DNA of 64,000 bases, from assembly GCF_000147075.1 (NCBI RefSeq), contig NC_014484.1:1195501-1259500 (forward strand). Direction: 5' to 3'. The notes under the pieces are model-generated. The model was not told where the DNA came from and made no database searches. It saw nothing but the letters and a program-made list of their open reading frames with translations. A program made the translations under genes and the position numbers. Shown in pieces: positions 29,687 through 39,347 of the stretch (its first letter is position 1; each line of letters starts with the position of its first letter). The stretch is from Spirochaeta thermophila DSM 6192. GTDB lineage: Bacteria > Spirochaetota > Spirochaetia > Winmispirales > Winmispiraceae.

Positions 29687-32600
29687 CTAATAAGTAAATC
29701 GCCACTTCAAAGAAATCGTCTGATCGGGGATGAAGAGTTCTTCCGGATGCTCGGGAGCGAACTTCCAGGAGAGGAGGAAGAACGGAGTATCCCATTCAAC
29801 CGTCACCTCTACATTCACCTCGAACCCTCCGAAGCTTCGAACCTCCGAAGCGAGGGGGTTCTCCGCTGCAATCTGGAAGAGGGATTCCAGAAACACATCG
29901 GAGCCAAGATACTTCCCCACCAGGATAGTGGTATTGTCGAGATACTTTCCAAGAGATGGCGATTGCCTGTCAAGAGGGTACTCAGGGGACTGGAGGGCGC
30001 TCTCGAGAACGTTCTGGAAGAGGTGTGTCCGTACCGAAAAGACGTCCAGCCCGAAGGTCTTCTTCACCGAGGTCTCGAACTCCCTCATGAGGGCGAACTG
30101 GCTCACGAGGTCGGTGGTGAGTCCTACGAGGGAGACCGGACTGAGGAATCCCTCGGCGAACTCCTCGTTGAACCGCTGACCGAGTACGATGTTGAGATCC
30201 TCAGGAGGAAGCGGAGGATCCGACTCGAAACGGGGTGAGAACTGGGAGAGCGGGGTGTTGTAGGAGACGAGATAAATCCTTATGGGGTCTCCCTTGTAGA
30301 AGTCCCTCATCTCGGCTCGAACGGTGATCCGGGGATCGAATTTGTCCTGGTTTTCCTGAAAGAGGATGCTGCCTTCCCTCACATAGAAGCTTCGTTCGAA
30401 GTAGAAGACTTCCCCCCCCCGCAATCCGATATTCCCCTCCAGGGAGAAGCTCCCCTCACCCCCGTGGGCGGTGTACCGGAGTCTTTCCCCGGTATCGGCA
30501 TAGAGTCGGAGGATCGGCAGGGTCCTCGTGGGCCACACGAACTGCACATCGGGACCCGATTGGATTCGGAGATCTATCTCGAGGGGAACGGGTTCCCCTT
30601 TTCCCGGGGCCTCAGTCCTCCTTTGAGCAAGTGTCACCACCGTGGACTCGGCCAAGATATCTCCAGCGATGGAGAGGTACTGGGGGGTCTGTTCGATGGT
30701 CACGAACCCTGCCGCATAGCCGTCTACCTGAAGGGTTCCGAAATCGTAGAGGATGTGGAGTCTGTTGGGGGAAAGGGTGGCGATGGAGATCTGGAAGAAC
30801 GGGAGACTCCATGCCTCTCTCGTGAAAGCACCCGAGAGGATCACGGTGGCGTCTCCTGCAGTGATTCTAGAGGGGAGGATCTGGAATCCTTCTCCCTGGA
30901 ACTCCAACTCCAGACGTTCGGACGAGATTTCTTCGGGTACGAGGAAGAACACACCCCTGAGGTCTCTGCCCTCGAGGTTCCCCGTGAGGGTCGGATCTCG
31001 GGGGTCTCCCTCGAGGGAAACCTCACCGGTGAGGATTCCCTCGCGAATCCTCACCACGCCCAGATCGAAGAGCGGTTGAAACGATTTCACGTCGATTCGC
31101 GAGAATGCCAGGGTGAGTGAAAGATGCTCTTCACGGATCGTTCCTTTGATACTCCCCTGCAGAGGAAGGGGTGAACTGAAACTCGCATCGAGTGTTCCTT
31201 CCTCGAAGGAAAAGGCAAGGCTCGCTGCGTTCGACGGACCGCCTCTGAGCGTGACACCCGCACGCGTATAGGCGAACAGGAACCTCCAGACGGGTTGTCC
31301 CTCTACGAGTGAGACCTTGTGTAGGACGAGCGACCCGGTACAGGAGAGTGAAGGAAGAGAGTGGAGGAAGAGGGAGAGATCTTCGTACCGCTGTTCCACC
31401 GTACCGTACAGACTCACCGGAGTGCTCTGTGTCGTCCTGCCTACTGCGAGAGAGAGATCCGTTTCCCCTCTGAAGGTGCCCGAGGAAAGATCGTAGGTCA
31501 GATGGAAACCGCTGAGGCGGTGCTGCGCGAGGAGGAGTTCCGAGAGAGAGATGCTCATGGTGGAGGAGCGTTTCTCGAAAGATCCGTTTGCGGCCAGCGG
31601 GATGCCGTTGATACTCCCTTCTATCAAAGTGACCGTTCCTTCGAGATCTGGATCGTTCCAGGGCCCCTCGAGGTTTACGGTGGCGGTCAGTCTTCCCCGT
31701 GCCTTCTCCCGTGTCCACCTCCCGAGCGGGGCCTCTCTTGCGTGCACGGTGAGGTCGATACGTGAAGAGGAGATGTCTGCCTGAAGGCCGTAGCGTTCCC
31801 TGCTCGTCTTCGATTGCAGGACGATCTCTCCTGCCAACCGTCGGCGGGAGAGGAGTCCCTCCAGACCCTCGGGCAGGACCAGGCTCATACTTCCTTCGAG
31901 ATTGGAGTACGAATCGCCGTAGGAAAGATCGAAGGCTTCGATTCCCGATGGATCGATGGCAATGCGGCCGCTCAGATTCCCTCGAACAGAGGGCAGGAGA
32001 AAGAGATCAGTCACCCTCAGATAGGGGACGTAGATCCACCACTCCTCTGCGGTGTGGAACTCGCCCGAGAGGTCGACACTCACCTGCGGAGGGGACTGAC
32101 CGGGCATCATCGGCAGAGGAAGAGTTCGCGTCTTCCCTCGGAAGACCCATCTGCCCTCTTTCTCCTCCAGGAGAAACGTCAGATTGTCTCCCGACAGGGA
32201 GAACCTGTTCTCCCGTAGGATACCCGAGAACCGATAGAGGATATTCTCGACCAACAACTCGCCGGAGAATCTCTGTGTATCCCGAAGCATCAGGGAGAAG
32301 GTCCCTTGGAAGGGCACGGTATAGAGGGTGCCCGAGGAAGAAAGGGAGAGCTGATCGGGGGTGAGAGAGAGGGAGAGGGATGCATCCGCCTCCTCAGAGA
32401 TCGAGAGTACGATGTCCTCCATGCTGGAGACACGATATCGTGACGCGTCGAAATCGAATTCGAGCGCGCCTCTGATGGTGGCCTGCTCGGGGATGAGCGG
32501 ATGCCACCGTCGTTGCGATCCGGAGAGGGCGAGGGTGAGATCGGACAAGGAGAGATCGCGGAAGAGGAGGAGTCCCTGCCCTCTGAGGGACGACGGACCG

Positions 32601-34057
32601 GAGGTCGGGAAGAGGTGGGTTTCCCCATAGACATACCCCTCACCTTTCCGGGGGAGGAGGAGCACGTTGAGCGCGTATTCCTGTCGTACGATATCCCCTT
32701 CAAAAGAGAGCTCTGCTCTCGAGAGCTCGAATCCCCCCCATGACGCGTCTCCGGAAAAGGCATACCCTTTTATCGCCTCCTTCGATCCCGAGATGTTCAC
32801 ATTGAATCGTCCGCTCATGCGCTCGAACGACGACATCCCCGGAGGTCGGGCCTCCGATATGTGCAACCTGCCCTGGAATGAGAAGGGATGGATGTCGACC
32901 AGTCCTTCCATGGAGGCCCTGCCGTATCGGGTGAAGGCAGTAAGATAATCCAGGTGAATCCGGGAATTCTCCCCATCGAGCGAAAAGGCTATCGAATGGA
33001 GATCCTTCGAGAGGAACGAAGCCGAACCGCTTCCCGTATAGCGGAGAGTGCGGGAGGGGAGATGATATGAGATTTGAAGGTGGGTCGAATACGTGGCCTC
33101 GAGGAAAAATTTCAGATTCGCGGGCATGCTCTCGAGGAGAGATCCCCTGAGTTGGGAGCTCGGTTGAAAGTCCTCGGTGAGCACCATGACGTTGAGTGTG
33201 GAGGACGACCATTCATATTCTCCAAGGAGGTCGTATGGGACCGATGCCTGGAGGTTCTGGAAGGAGATGGCGTCGTTTTTTATGGACAACAGAAACCGTT
33301 GGGTGGAGAGTTCCATCCTGGTTCCCTGCAACGAGCAGGAAAGCTCCATCTCCATGCTCGGTATGTCCGGGGAAAACGTGCCCCTCGCCCGTATCGGTAC
33401 GAAGAAGGTCCTCTCCGGGAGTACTCCCTCGTAGTATGCGGCGGTCTCATGAGAGACGTCCAAGAAGAGGGAAGCGCTCAGCGAGTATCGTGCGGATCCA
33501 TCGTTGCCGGGAGCGATGTCGACACGAAGGTCCCGACCCATGATACGAGACTGGTCAGGGAGTACCATCTGAAAGGTCCCACGACGGATGAGGACCTCGG
33601 AAGGTAGTGAAGAGAGTACTCGTTGGAGGGAAAGAGAAGAGGTGAGCCTGGAATGAGACGAGGCAGCATCCTCCGTGGGAGGTGTTTCGCCTGCATTCCA
33701 GAACACATGGACATCGGTGAGCTCGATTTTCTTCACCAGGGAGGAGACGTCCCCTCTGAGCAGGGCGAGCGCACTATAGGTGAGTACCCCCTCTCCCACG
33801 TATACGACGAACCTCTCTTGGGGGTCTCTCAATTCCACATGTTTGATTTTCACGAAAGGAAAGATGTAGGGCTCGATCGCGCCATAGGAGACTTCGATAT
33901 CCCATCGGGATTCAAAGTCGTGCACGACCTGGGTGACGAGAAATTGGAGACTTGGTGTTGCACTGTGCCTGAGGGTTAACGAAACTGCCCACGACAGCAC
34001 AAGAAAGGAGGTCACAAAAATGAGGAGCAGAAACGATGAGGGCAGTCGCTTCGTCAT
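29687..34057 (-). CDS. tamB: TamB-family translocation/assembly protein (DUF490/AsmA-like)
   Basis: 1456 residues. One N-terminal signal anchor (FLLLIFVTSFLVLSWAVSL), a long run of beta strands forming the AsmA-like groove, and a C-terminal TamB domain (for example FERSFYVREGSILFQEN and RITVRAEMRD) ending in a barrel-like strand, SLKWRFTY. TamB proteins span the periplasm and are linked to autotransporter assembly and phospholipid transport. It lies 19 nt before bamA rather than next to tamA, consistent with the view that TamB works with BamA in phyla without TamA. ATG 34057 precedes the anchor directly. Confidence 0.9.
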   Translation of the reverse strand: MTKRLPSSFLLLIFVTSFLVLSWAVSLTLRHSATPSLQFLVTQVVHDFESRWDIEVSYGAIEPYIFPFVKIKHVELRDPQERFVVYVGEGVLTYSALALLRGDVSSLVKKIELTDVHVFWNAGETPPTEDAASSHSRLTSSLSLQRVLSSLPSEVLIRRGTFQMVLPDQSRIMGRDLRVDIAPGNDGSARYSLSASLFLDVSHETAAYYEGVLPERTFFVPIRARGTFSPDIPSMEMELSCSLQGTRMELSTQRFLLSIKNDAISFQNLQASVPYDLLGEYEWSSSTLNVMVLTEDFQPSSQLRGSLLESMPANLKFFLEATYSTHLQISYHLPSRTLRYTGSGSASFLSKDLHSIAFSLDGENSRIHLDYLTAFTRYGRASMEGLVDIHPFSFQGRLHISEARPPGMSSFERMSGRFNVNISGSKEAIKGYAFSGDASWGGFELSRAELSFEGDIVRQEYALNVLLLPRKGEGYVYGETHLFPTSGPSSLRGQGLLLFRDLSLSDLTLALSGSQRRWHPLIPEQATIRGALEFDFDASRYRVSSMEDIVLSISEEADASLSLSLTPDQLSLSSSGTLYTVPFQGTFSLMLRDTQRFSGELLVENILYRFSGILRENRFSLSGDNLTFLLEEKEGRWVFRGKTRTLPLPMMPGQSPPQVSVDLSGEFHTAEEWWIYVPYLRVTDLFLLPSVRGNLSGRIAIDPSGIEAFDLSYGDSYSNLEGSMSLVLPEGLEGLLSRRRLAGEIVLQSKTSRERYGLQADISSSRIDLTVHAREAPLGRWTREKARGRLTATVNLEGPWNDPDLEGTVTLIEGSINGIPLAANGSFEKRSSTMSISLSELLLAQHRLSGFHLTYDLSSGTFRGETDLSLAVGRTTQSTPVSLYGTVEQRYEDLSLFLHSLPSLSCTGSLVLHKVSLVEGQPVWRFLFAYTRAGVTLRGGPSNAASLAFSFEEGTLDASFSSPLPLQGSIKGTIREEHLSLTLAFSRIDVKSFQPLFDLGVVRIREGILTGEVSLEGDPRDPTLTGNLEGRDLRGVFFLVPEEISSERLELEFQGEGFQILPSRITAGDATVILSGAFTREAWSLPFFQISIATLSPNRLHILYDFGTLQVDGYAAGFVTIEQTPQYLSIAGDILAESTVVTLAQRRTEAPGKGEPVPLEIDLRIQSGPDVQFVWPTRTLPILRLYADTGERLRYTAHGGEGSFSLEGNIGLRGGEVFYFERSFYVREGSILFQENQDKFDPRITVRAEMRDFYKGDPIRIYLVSYNTPLSQFSPRFESDPPLPPEDLNIVLGQRFNEEFAEGFLSPVSLVGLTTDLVSQFALMREFETSVKKTFGLDVFSVRTHLFQNVLESALQSPEYPLDRQSPSLGKYLDNTTILVGKYLGSDVFLESLFQIAAENPLASEVRSFGGFEVNVEVTVEWDTPFFLLSWKFAPEHPEELFIPDQTISLKWRFTY

Positions 34058-34116
34058 GTCCGTTGTATCACTCCGGGAAATTGCGCTTCGCTTGTTTATC
34101 GTATAAATTCTATCAC
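34058..34116. promoter_or_regulatory. AT-rich divergent promoter region between tamB and tmk
   Basis: Only 59 bp separate the two divergent starts. On the plus strand TATAAA (34102-34107) lies 9 nt before the tmk ATG; no good -35 box or Shine-Dalgarno is seen. On the minus strand there is a TG-extended TACAAC close to the tamB ATG, also weak. Confidence 0.45.
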
Positions 34117-34764
34117 ATGTCATCTCGTAAAAAAAGCAGCGGCAGGACGATCCTTTCCCGTTTCGTCGTGTTCGAGGGTATAGACGGTGCGGGAACCACG
34201 ACACAACTCGGCAAGGTGGCTTCCTCCCTGAAGGGACGTGGTCACACCCTGTGGGAGACACGGGAACCGACCGACGGTCCTGTGGGGACTTTCATCCGGG
34301 AATGTCTTGCGAGCGGTCTCTCCTTCCCTGCTTCCGTCTATGCGTACCTGTTCGCCGCTGATCGAGATCTTCACGTCTTCGGAGAAGACGGGGTCATGGT
34401 TCGGGTGGGACGGGGGGAAATCGTACTCTGCGACAGGTATCTCCACTCCTCGCTCGCCTATCAGAGCGATTCCGCTCACACGAGGGAATTGGTAGAGGAT
34501 CTCAATCGCAGGTTCCCGCTCCCGGAGGTGGTGATCTATCTGGATACGCCCGTGGAGGAATGTCTCAGACGTCTTTCCTCGAGACCCCGGAAGGATCTTT
34601 TCGAGCAACGGGAGGTGCTCATGAACGTGGCTTCCCGATACAGAGAGGTGCTCCGGACATACGAAGCAGAAGGTGGCAAGGTTCTCTATGTGGATGGCAC
34701 ACAGCCGCCGGATCTCATCTTCCGGGAGATCTTGAAGTTTTTGGAAAGAACACTCGATATCTAA
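34117..34764 (+). CDS. tmk: Thymidylate kinase with a variant P-loop
   Basis: 215 residues. It should phosphorylate dTMP to dTDP in the cytoplasm. The N-terminal motif reads FEGIDGAGTTTQ: the P-loop lysine of GxDGxGKTTQ is Thr here. The rest is typical: TREPTDGPVG, CDRYLHSSLAYQ (DR-Y/H motif), IYLDTP and a LID with several basic residues (SSRPRKDLFEQR). ATG 34117 is the only reasonable start; the upstream in-frame ATG 34036 runs antisense into tamB. No ribosome site precedes it, so a leaderless or nearly leaderless mRNA is likely. Confidence 0.92.
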   Translation: MSSRKKSSGRTILSRFVVFEGIDGAGTTTQLGKVASSLKGRGHTLWETREPTDGPVGTFIRECLASGLSFPASVYAYLFAADRDLHVFGEDGVMVRVGRGEIVLCDRYLHSSLAYQSDSAHTRELVEDLNRRFPLPEVVIYLDTPVEECLRRLSSRPRKDLFEQREVLMNVASRYREVLRTYEAEGGKVLYVDGTQPPDLIFREILKFLERTLDI

Positions 34765-34777
34765 CTTAGAGTAAGGT

Positions 34778-35389
34778 ATGAAGCAAGGCCGGCATAGGAC
34801 GGTGGTTTCTCTCCTCCTCTTTCTCGTGAGCATCCTTCCCCTCCACGGGTACAAGGTGCTCTACGCTGAACAATGGTACCGGCTCTTTCACCTCCACTTC
34901 TATCAATACCCGGAACGGTGCGCCGAGAATATCTACTATCTCGAGCAGGCCTTGCGGGCAGACTTCGCCAATCCTCTGAATGCCCTTGCGAGGATCGGGA
35001 ATCCCACCGAATGGGAGTACTACCGCTACCTCTTCTCCATGCACGTGAGTCTCAAGCTTGTGGAGCAATACCTCCTCTGGGGCTCCAAATACGACAAGCA
35101 GGTTGCCTATTTCTACAACGCTCCGTGGAAAGAACAGAATCTCGAGAGTCTGGACAAGGCCGAGGCCCTCTATCGGTACGCACTGGTATACTGGGAAGAA
35201 GCGAGGAGATGGGCGGAAAAGGCGGAGCCCTTATCGTATCTCTTCCTTCCCGAGATACAGTACTGGGCCGATGAGCGGGCCAGGATAGCGAACGGGGAAC
35301 TCGATTACCGACAGATCATCGGCGAGCATCTCGCCCGCCTCCAATCGGTACGCGAGGCCTTCCTCGCCATGGACGAGGATACCTACTGA
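34778..35389 (+). CDS. Small exported protein of unknown function
   Basis: 203 residues with a clear signal peptide (TVVSLLLFLVSILPLHGYK). The mature part is helical and rich in Tyr and Trp (EQWYRLFHLHFYQYPERCAENIYYLEQAL; WEYYRYLFSMHVSLKLVEQYL is a representative stretch). No enzyme motif is visible. It starts 13 nt after tmk and ends 4 nt before the convergent queA stop, with no terminator between. Homologues in other spirochaetes are likely but cannot be confirmed here. A periplasmic location is inferred from the signal peptide. Confidence 0.8.
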   Translation: MKQGRHRTVVSLLLFLVSILPLHGYKVLYAEQWYRLFHLHFYQYPERCAENIYYLEQALRADFANPLNALARIGNPTEWEYYRYLFSMHVSLKLVEQYLLWGSKYDKQVAYFYNAPWKEQNLESLDKAEALYRYALVYWEEARRWAEKAEPLSYLFLPEIQYWADERARIANGELDYRQIIGEHLARLQSVREAFLAMDEDTY

Positions 35390-35393
35390 GACC

Positions 35394-36407
35394 CTAGATG
35401 ATGAGCATGGCGTCGCCATAGGAAAAGAATCGATAGCGGTGCTCTATCGCCTTCCTGTAGGCTTCAAGAAGGAGGTCCTTGCCAAGGAAGGCAGAGACCA
35501 GAAGGACCAGGGAAGAGCCAGGGGTGTGGAAATTGGTGAAGAGTCGGTCGATCACTCTGAAAGTATACCCTGGATAGATGTAGAGCGAGGTTTCTTGCCA
35601 TCCACGCTTGAGTCTCCCATGCTCCCAGGCGGACTCGAGCGCTCTTGTCGTTGTCGTCCCCACTGCGCACACAGGGATGTGCTGGCTCTTTGCGCCCTCT
35701 ATGACCCGTGCGGTTTCTTCTGGGATATAGAACCTCTCCTTATGCATTCTGTGCTCCTCCACGTTTTCGGTCCTCACGGGCTGGAAGGTACCCAGTCCCA
35801 CGTGGAGGGTGAGGAAGGTTACGGTGTGACGCGATTTCAATTCATCCATCAAAGCAGGGGTGAAGTGGAGTCCCGCAGTGGGGGCGGCCGCTGATCCCGG
35901 GTGCCGGGCGAAGACCGTCTGGTATCGTTCCTCATCCTCAGGGAGGTCCGATCGTTTGATATACGGAGGAAGAGGGACGTGGCCATGTCGATCGAGATAG
36001 ACCTCGTCGATGGGGGGAGAGATGCGGACAAGACGAAGCCCCTCCTCCATGCCTACGATTTCCGCTTCCCGTCCACCAGGAAGCTCGTAGACCACACCTG
36101 GCCGTTGTCGTCTGGCCCGTGAAACCACCGCCTTCCACAGAGAGGGCTCGACTTCCTCGAGGAGGAGGATCTCGACCTTTCCTCCGGAATCCCTCCTCGT
36201 GGCCAGGAGGCGACTCTTTCTCACCCGGGTATCGTTGAATACCAGGCATGAGGGAGGAAGTATCCAGGGAAGCTCCCTCACGTGCGCGTGTTCGATCCGT
36301 CCCGTTTCCCTGTGGACCACCATGAGGCGGGCATCTTCCCTTCGCTGAGCCGGGTGCTGGGCGATGAGCTCTTCAGGAAGATCAAAATAGAAGTCTTTGA
36401 GTTTCAT
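35394..36407 (-). CDS. queA: tRNA preQ1(34) S-adenosylmethionine ribosyltransferase-isomerase
   Basis: 337 residues. QueA transfers and rearranges the ribose of SAM onto preQ1 in tRNA, giving epoxyqueuosine, the step after Tgt (8890-10035). Signatures: FDLPEELIAQHPAQRREDARL, VFNDTRVRKSRL, HPGSAAAPTAGLHFT and FTNFHTPGSSLV. ATG 36407 overlaps the ruvB end by 26 nt. The final gene of the yebC-ruvC-ruvA-ruvB-queA operon. The ruvB-queA pairing is common in bacteria. Confidence 0.96.
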   Translation of the reverse strand: MKLKDFYFDLPEELIAQHPAQRREDARLMVVHRETGRIEHAHVRELPWILPPSCLVFNDTRVRKSRLLATRRDSGGKVEILLLEEVEPSLWKAVVSRARRQRPGVVYELPGGREAEIVGMEEGLRLVRISPPIDEVYLDRHGHVPLPPYIKRSDLPEDEERYQTVFARHPGSAAAPTAGLHFTPALMDELKSRHTVTFLTLHVGLGTFQPVRTENVEEHRMHKERFYIPEETARVIEGAKSQHIPVCAVGTTTTRALESAWEHGRLKRGWQETSLYIYPGYTFRVIDRLFTNFHTPGSSLVLLVSAFLGKDLLLEAYRKAIEHRYRFFSYGDAMLII

Positions 36408-37410
36408 CGTCGCTGTCTTTTCCTCTGGGCTGGATGTTGAGATGGTCATATCCTCGAGGCGTGACTATGCGTCCACGAGGGGTCCTCTGGAGGAAACCGC
36501 ACTGAATCAAGTAGGGCTCATAGAAGTCCTCGAGAGTATCTACACTCTCTCCAAGGGCGATGGCGAGGGATTCCGCACCTACCGGGCCTCCGTCGAACTT
36601 CGTGATGATGGTGTCGAGTATGCGCCTGTCGTGTGCCTCGAGACCGGCCTCATCGATGCCCAGGCGATCCATGGTGAGTCGTACGATCTGAGGGGTGATC
36701 ACGCCTTTCCCGTAGACCTCTGCGAAGTCCCGCGCCCTCCGGAGCATCCTATTGGCGATCCGAGGGGTGCCACGGGAACACGAAGAAAGGAGATCGAATG
36801 CGGGTTCTTCCACCTGCAGCCCGAGGATACGGGCGGAGCGGCGGAGAACCTTGATTATGTCCTCTTTTTCATACAAGTTGAAGTGAAATGTTATGCCGAA
36901 TCGTGAGACAAGGGGCGTCGCCAGTTTCCCGGCCTTGGTCGTGGCCCCCACGAGGGTGAACGGGGGCACGGGTATCCTCACGGTCCGGGCCGAAGGACCT
37001 TGGCCTATGATCCAGTCGATGACATAATCCTCCATCGCTACATAGAGCATCTCTTCAATGGCCGGTTTGAGCCTGTGTATCTCGTCGATGAAGAGCACGC
37101 TTCGGGGACTGAGAGTGGTGAGTATCCCTGCCAGATCCTTGGGTTTCTCGAGAGCAGGGGCGGACGTGATCCTGAGTTCGACCCCCAACTCGTGGGCGAT
37201 GATGCTCCCAAGGGTGGTCTTCCCAAGACCGGGCGGCCCACTGAGGAAGACGTGATCGAGAGCTTCCCCACGTTGTCTGGCGGCATGGATGAAGACCCTG
37301 AGGTTCTCCTTGATCTCCTCTTTGCCCTGGAACTCCGAAAGAGAGAGAGGACGGAGACGCTCCTCCTGCGCATCCTCCTCCCGTTTCAACGGTGAGAGGG
37401 TGTGGTCCAT
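36382..37410 (-). CDS. ruvB: Holliday junction branch-migration helicase RuvB
   Basis: 342 residues. AAA+ motor of the RuvAB complex. Walker A is GPPGLGKTTLG, Walker B is LFIDEIHRL, sensor 1 is LVGATTKAGKL, the arginine-finger region is PLVSRFGI, and the winged helix carries GGPVGAESLA. Length and motifs are standard. It starts 49 nt after ruvA and overlaps queA. It drives migration of the four-way junction for RuvC cleavage. Confidence 0.97.
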   Translation of the reverse strand: MDHTLSPLKREEDAQEERLRPLSLSEFQGKEEIKENLRVFIHAARQRGEALDHVFLSGPPGLGKTTLGSIIAHELGVELRITSAPALEKPKDLAGILTTLSPRSVLFIDEIHRLKPAIEEMLYVAMEDYVIDWIIGQGPSARTVRIPVPPFTLVGATTKAGKLATPLVSRFGITFHFNLYEKEDIIKVLRRSARILGLQVEEPAFDLLSSCSRGTPRIANRMLRRARDFAEVYGKGVITPQIVRLTMDRLGIDEAGLEAHDRRILDTIITKFDGGPVGAESLAIALGESVDTLEDFYEPYLIQCGFLQRTPRGRIVTPRGYDHLNIQPRGKDSDDETQRLLF

Positions 37411-37459
37411 ATCCCCATCCTACCCCGTGTCTGAAGGTACGACAAGCCGATCCTCCGGG

Positions 37460-38053
37460 TCATTCACTCAACCTGATGATCGCTCTTCGCAGTATCTCCT
37501 GCTCTTTCCCCTCCACGCCCTCCCCTTCGGACACTTCCCGGATGATATCGGGGAGTACGCGCTCGGCGCGCGCTCTGTCGAACCCCATTTCCACCAAGGC
37601 TTCCACGAGTTCTCGATGCGGTCCGGCTTCTTCCGTGTCACCCGTCCCCTGTCTCACGTAACTGCCCTTCAGGGTGAGAAGCAGTTTCTGAGCCGTCTTT
37701 TTCCCTATTCCCGGGGTCTTCGCCAGTCGAGCGAGATCCTCTTTCTGAATGATTTCCCGGAAGAGCGGAACCGGGACGGAGGAGATGATCCGCAGCGCCT
37801 GTCGGGGCCCGATCCCTTGTACCTTGAGGAGATCCAGAAAGAGCCTGCGCTCCTCCCTCGATGCGAAACCGATCAGGGAAAGGACGTCCTCCCTATGGTA
37901 GAGGTACACATGGAGGAGGAGCGAATCCCCGGGGTCGGGGAGCTGCGAGAGAAGACTGCTCGGCACGTCTATCTCCCAGGTGAGTCCCCCGGTTTCGATG
38001 AGCACCTTTTCTCCTTCGATGCCCCTATAGACACCACTCAGACTATAGAGCAT
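37460..38053 (-). CDS. ruvA: Holliday junction-binding protein RuvA
   Basis: 197 residues. The N-terminal OB domain ([20 protein letters not shown]) is followed by tandem helix-hairpin-helix motifs (LLKVQGIGPRQALRI and LAKTPGIGKKTAQKLLL) and a C-terminal RuvB-binding domain. It forms tetramers on the Holliday junction. ATG 38053 sits inside the ruvC 3' end (11-nt overlap); an upstream extension to 38122 is only ruvC in another frame. Confidence 0.96.
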   Translation of the reverse strand: MLYSLSGVYRGIEGEKVLIETGGLTWEIDVPSSLLSQLPDPGDSLLLHVYLYHREDVLSLIGFASREERRLFLDLLKVQGIGPRQALRIISSVPVPLFREIIQKEDLARLAKTPGIGKKTAQKLLLTLKGSYVRQGTGDTEEAGPHRELVEALVEMGFDRARAERVLPDIIREVSEGEGVEGKEQEILRRAIIRLSE

Positions 38054-38552
38054 CTTCTCCCCCCTGGATGGCGAAGGGTGTGCCATGCTGGTGCACGTGG
38101 CAGAGTGCGATGGCCAAGGCATCGGAGGCGTGATCCGACATCTTGGTGTCCGGAAGGTCGAGCAGGAGCCTGAGGAAACGTTGGATCTCCGCCTTGTCCG
38201 CTCTGCCGTGGCCTACGATGGCTTGTTTCACCATCTGGGGTGCATAGGTATAGACGGGGATGTCCTCCATGGCCGCGGCGAGCGACACCACACCCATGGC
38301 CTGGGCCACATAGAAGGCGCTGGTGGTATTACGGGCGAAGAAAAGCTCCTCCATGATGATGGCCTCGGGCGCATACTTCAGGAGGAGCTCCTGCACGTGG
38401 CGGAAAATCTTCAGCAACCGTGCGGACTGGGTGTGGCTGGAGGACGTCCTGATGGTACCGGCGACGATGTATTTATGTCCTCGACCGTCGGTCTCTATCA
38501 CTCCGTAGCCGGTAGTGGCAAGGCCGGGATCGATCCCCAGGTAACGCTTCAT
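38043..38552 (-). CDS. ruvC: Holliday junction resolvase RuvC
   Basis: 169 residues. RNase H-like endonuclease; the catalytic acids are visible in [14 protein letters not shown] (Asp7), IIMEELFF (Glu) and the C-terminal [14 protein letters not shown] (two Asp). It resolves Holliday junctions by symmetrical nicks. The start overlaps the yebC stop in ATGA, and the end overlaps ruvA by 11 nt. Confidence 0.97.
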   Translation of the reverse strand: MKRYLGIDPGLATTGYGVIETDGRGHKYIVAGTIRTSSSHTQSARLLKIFRHVQELLLKYAPEAIIMEELFFARNTTSAFYVAQAMGVVSLAAAMEDIPVYTYAPQMVKQAIVGHGRADKAEIQRFLRLLLDLPDTKMSDHASDALAIALCHVHQHGTPFAIQGGEDAL

Positions 38553-39289
38553 TCCACAGTCAGGTCGTCGGGGAGTTCCAGGTTCGTGGAGACCGATTGG
38601 ACGTCATCGTTGTCCTCGAGCGCCTCGATGAGCTTGAGCACCTTCTCCGCCGTCTCCTTGTCCACGGTGATACGGGCGTCCGGGATGAGGCTGATCTCGG
38701 CGGTCTCATATTCGAACCCTTTCTCCGTGAGGCCCTGCTGGACTTCCTCGAAAGACGAGGGGTCGGTGAGCACCTCTATCACCTCCCCGTCGGAGGAGAC
38801 GTCCTCGGCCCCTGCTTCCAACGCTGCCTCGATGATCTCATCCTCGGTGTATTTCGTCGCATCGAAGGTGATGAGGCCGCGCTTCTTGAAGAGGTAGGAC
38901 ACACACCCGGTTTCTCCCAACGATCCACCGTGCTTGGACAGGATGTGCCTCACCTCCGAGGCCGTGCGGTTCTTGTTGTCGGTGAGGGCTTCGATGATGA
39001 TGGCCACCCCCCCCGGTCCGTAGGCCTCGTAGACGATTTCGGTGTAGTCCGCTCCTTCGAGTTCACCCGTCCCTTTCTTGATGGCCCTCTCTATGTTTTC
39101 CTTGGGCATGTTGGCGGCTTTTGCCTTGAGGATCGCCGTGCGGAGTCGTGGATTGGCCTCAGGATCTCCACCTCCTGTCCGAGCTGCTACCGAGATCTCC
39201 TTGATGAGCTTTGTGAAGACCTTGCCACGCTTGGCGTCCATCGCGGCCTTCTTGTGCCGGATCGTCGCCCATTTGCTATGTCCTGACAT
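38549..39289 (-). CDS. yebC: YebC/TACO1-family protein
   Basis: 246 residues with the family start [16 protein letters not shown], then [13 protein letters not shown] and [18 protein letters not shown]. YebC proteins were long listed as transcriptional regulators; recent work links members to relieving ribosome stalls, notably at proline runs. Both views are family knowledge, not readable here. It is the first gene of the ruv-queA operon with its own promoter; an AACAGGAG ribosome site precedes ATG 39289. Confidence 0.96.
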   Translation of the reverse strand: MSGHSKWATIRHKKAAMDAKRGKVFTKLIKEISVAARTGGGDPEANPRLRTAILKAKAANMPKENIERAIKKGTGELEGADYTEIVYEAYGPGGVAIIIEALTDNKNRTASEVRHILSKHGGSLGETGCVSYLFKKRGLITFDATKYTEDEIIEAALEAGAEDVSSDGEVIEVLTDPSSFEEVQQGLTEKGFEYETAEISLIPDARITVDKETAEKVLKLIEALEDNDDVQSVSTNLELPDDLTVE

Positions 39290-39318
39290 CGTGACTCCTG
39301 TTGGATGTGATGAAGTTC

Positions 39319-39334
39319 ATTCGTAGAAACGAAT
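39319..39334. promoter_or_regulatory. 16-bp palindrome in the yebC-ruv leader
   Basis: ATTCGT (39319-39324), AGAA, ACGAAT (39329-39334) is a perfect 6-bp inverted repeat just downstream of the predicted transcription start. It could bind a repressor or form a small hairpin. It matches neither the E. coli nor the B. subtilis LexA box as I know them. Confidence 0.45.
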
Positions 39335-39347
39335 CTCTGTGATGATC

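Noticed and set aside
39319-39334. Calling the yebC leader palindrome a LexA box
   Set aside because: It does not match the E. coli CTGT-N8-ACAG or the Gram-positive GAAC-N4-GTTC pattern, so it is left as an unassigned palindrome.
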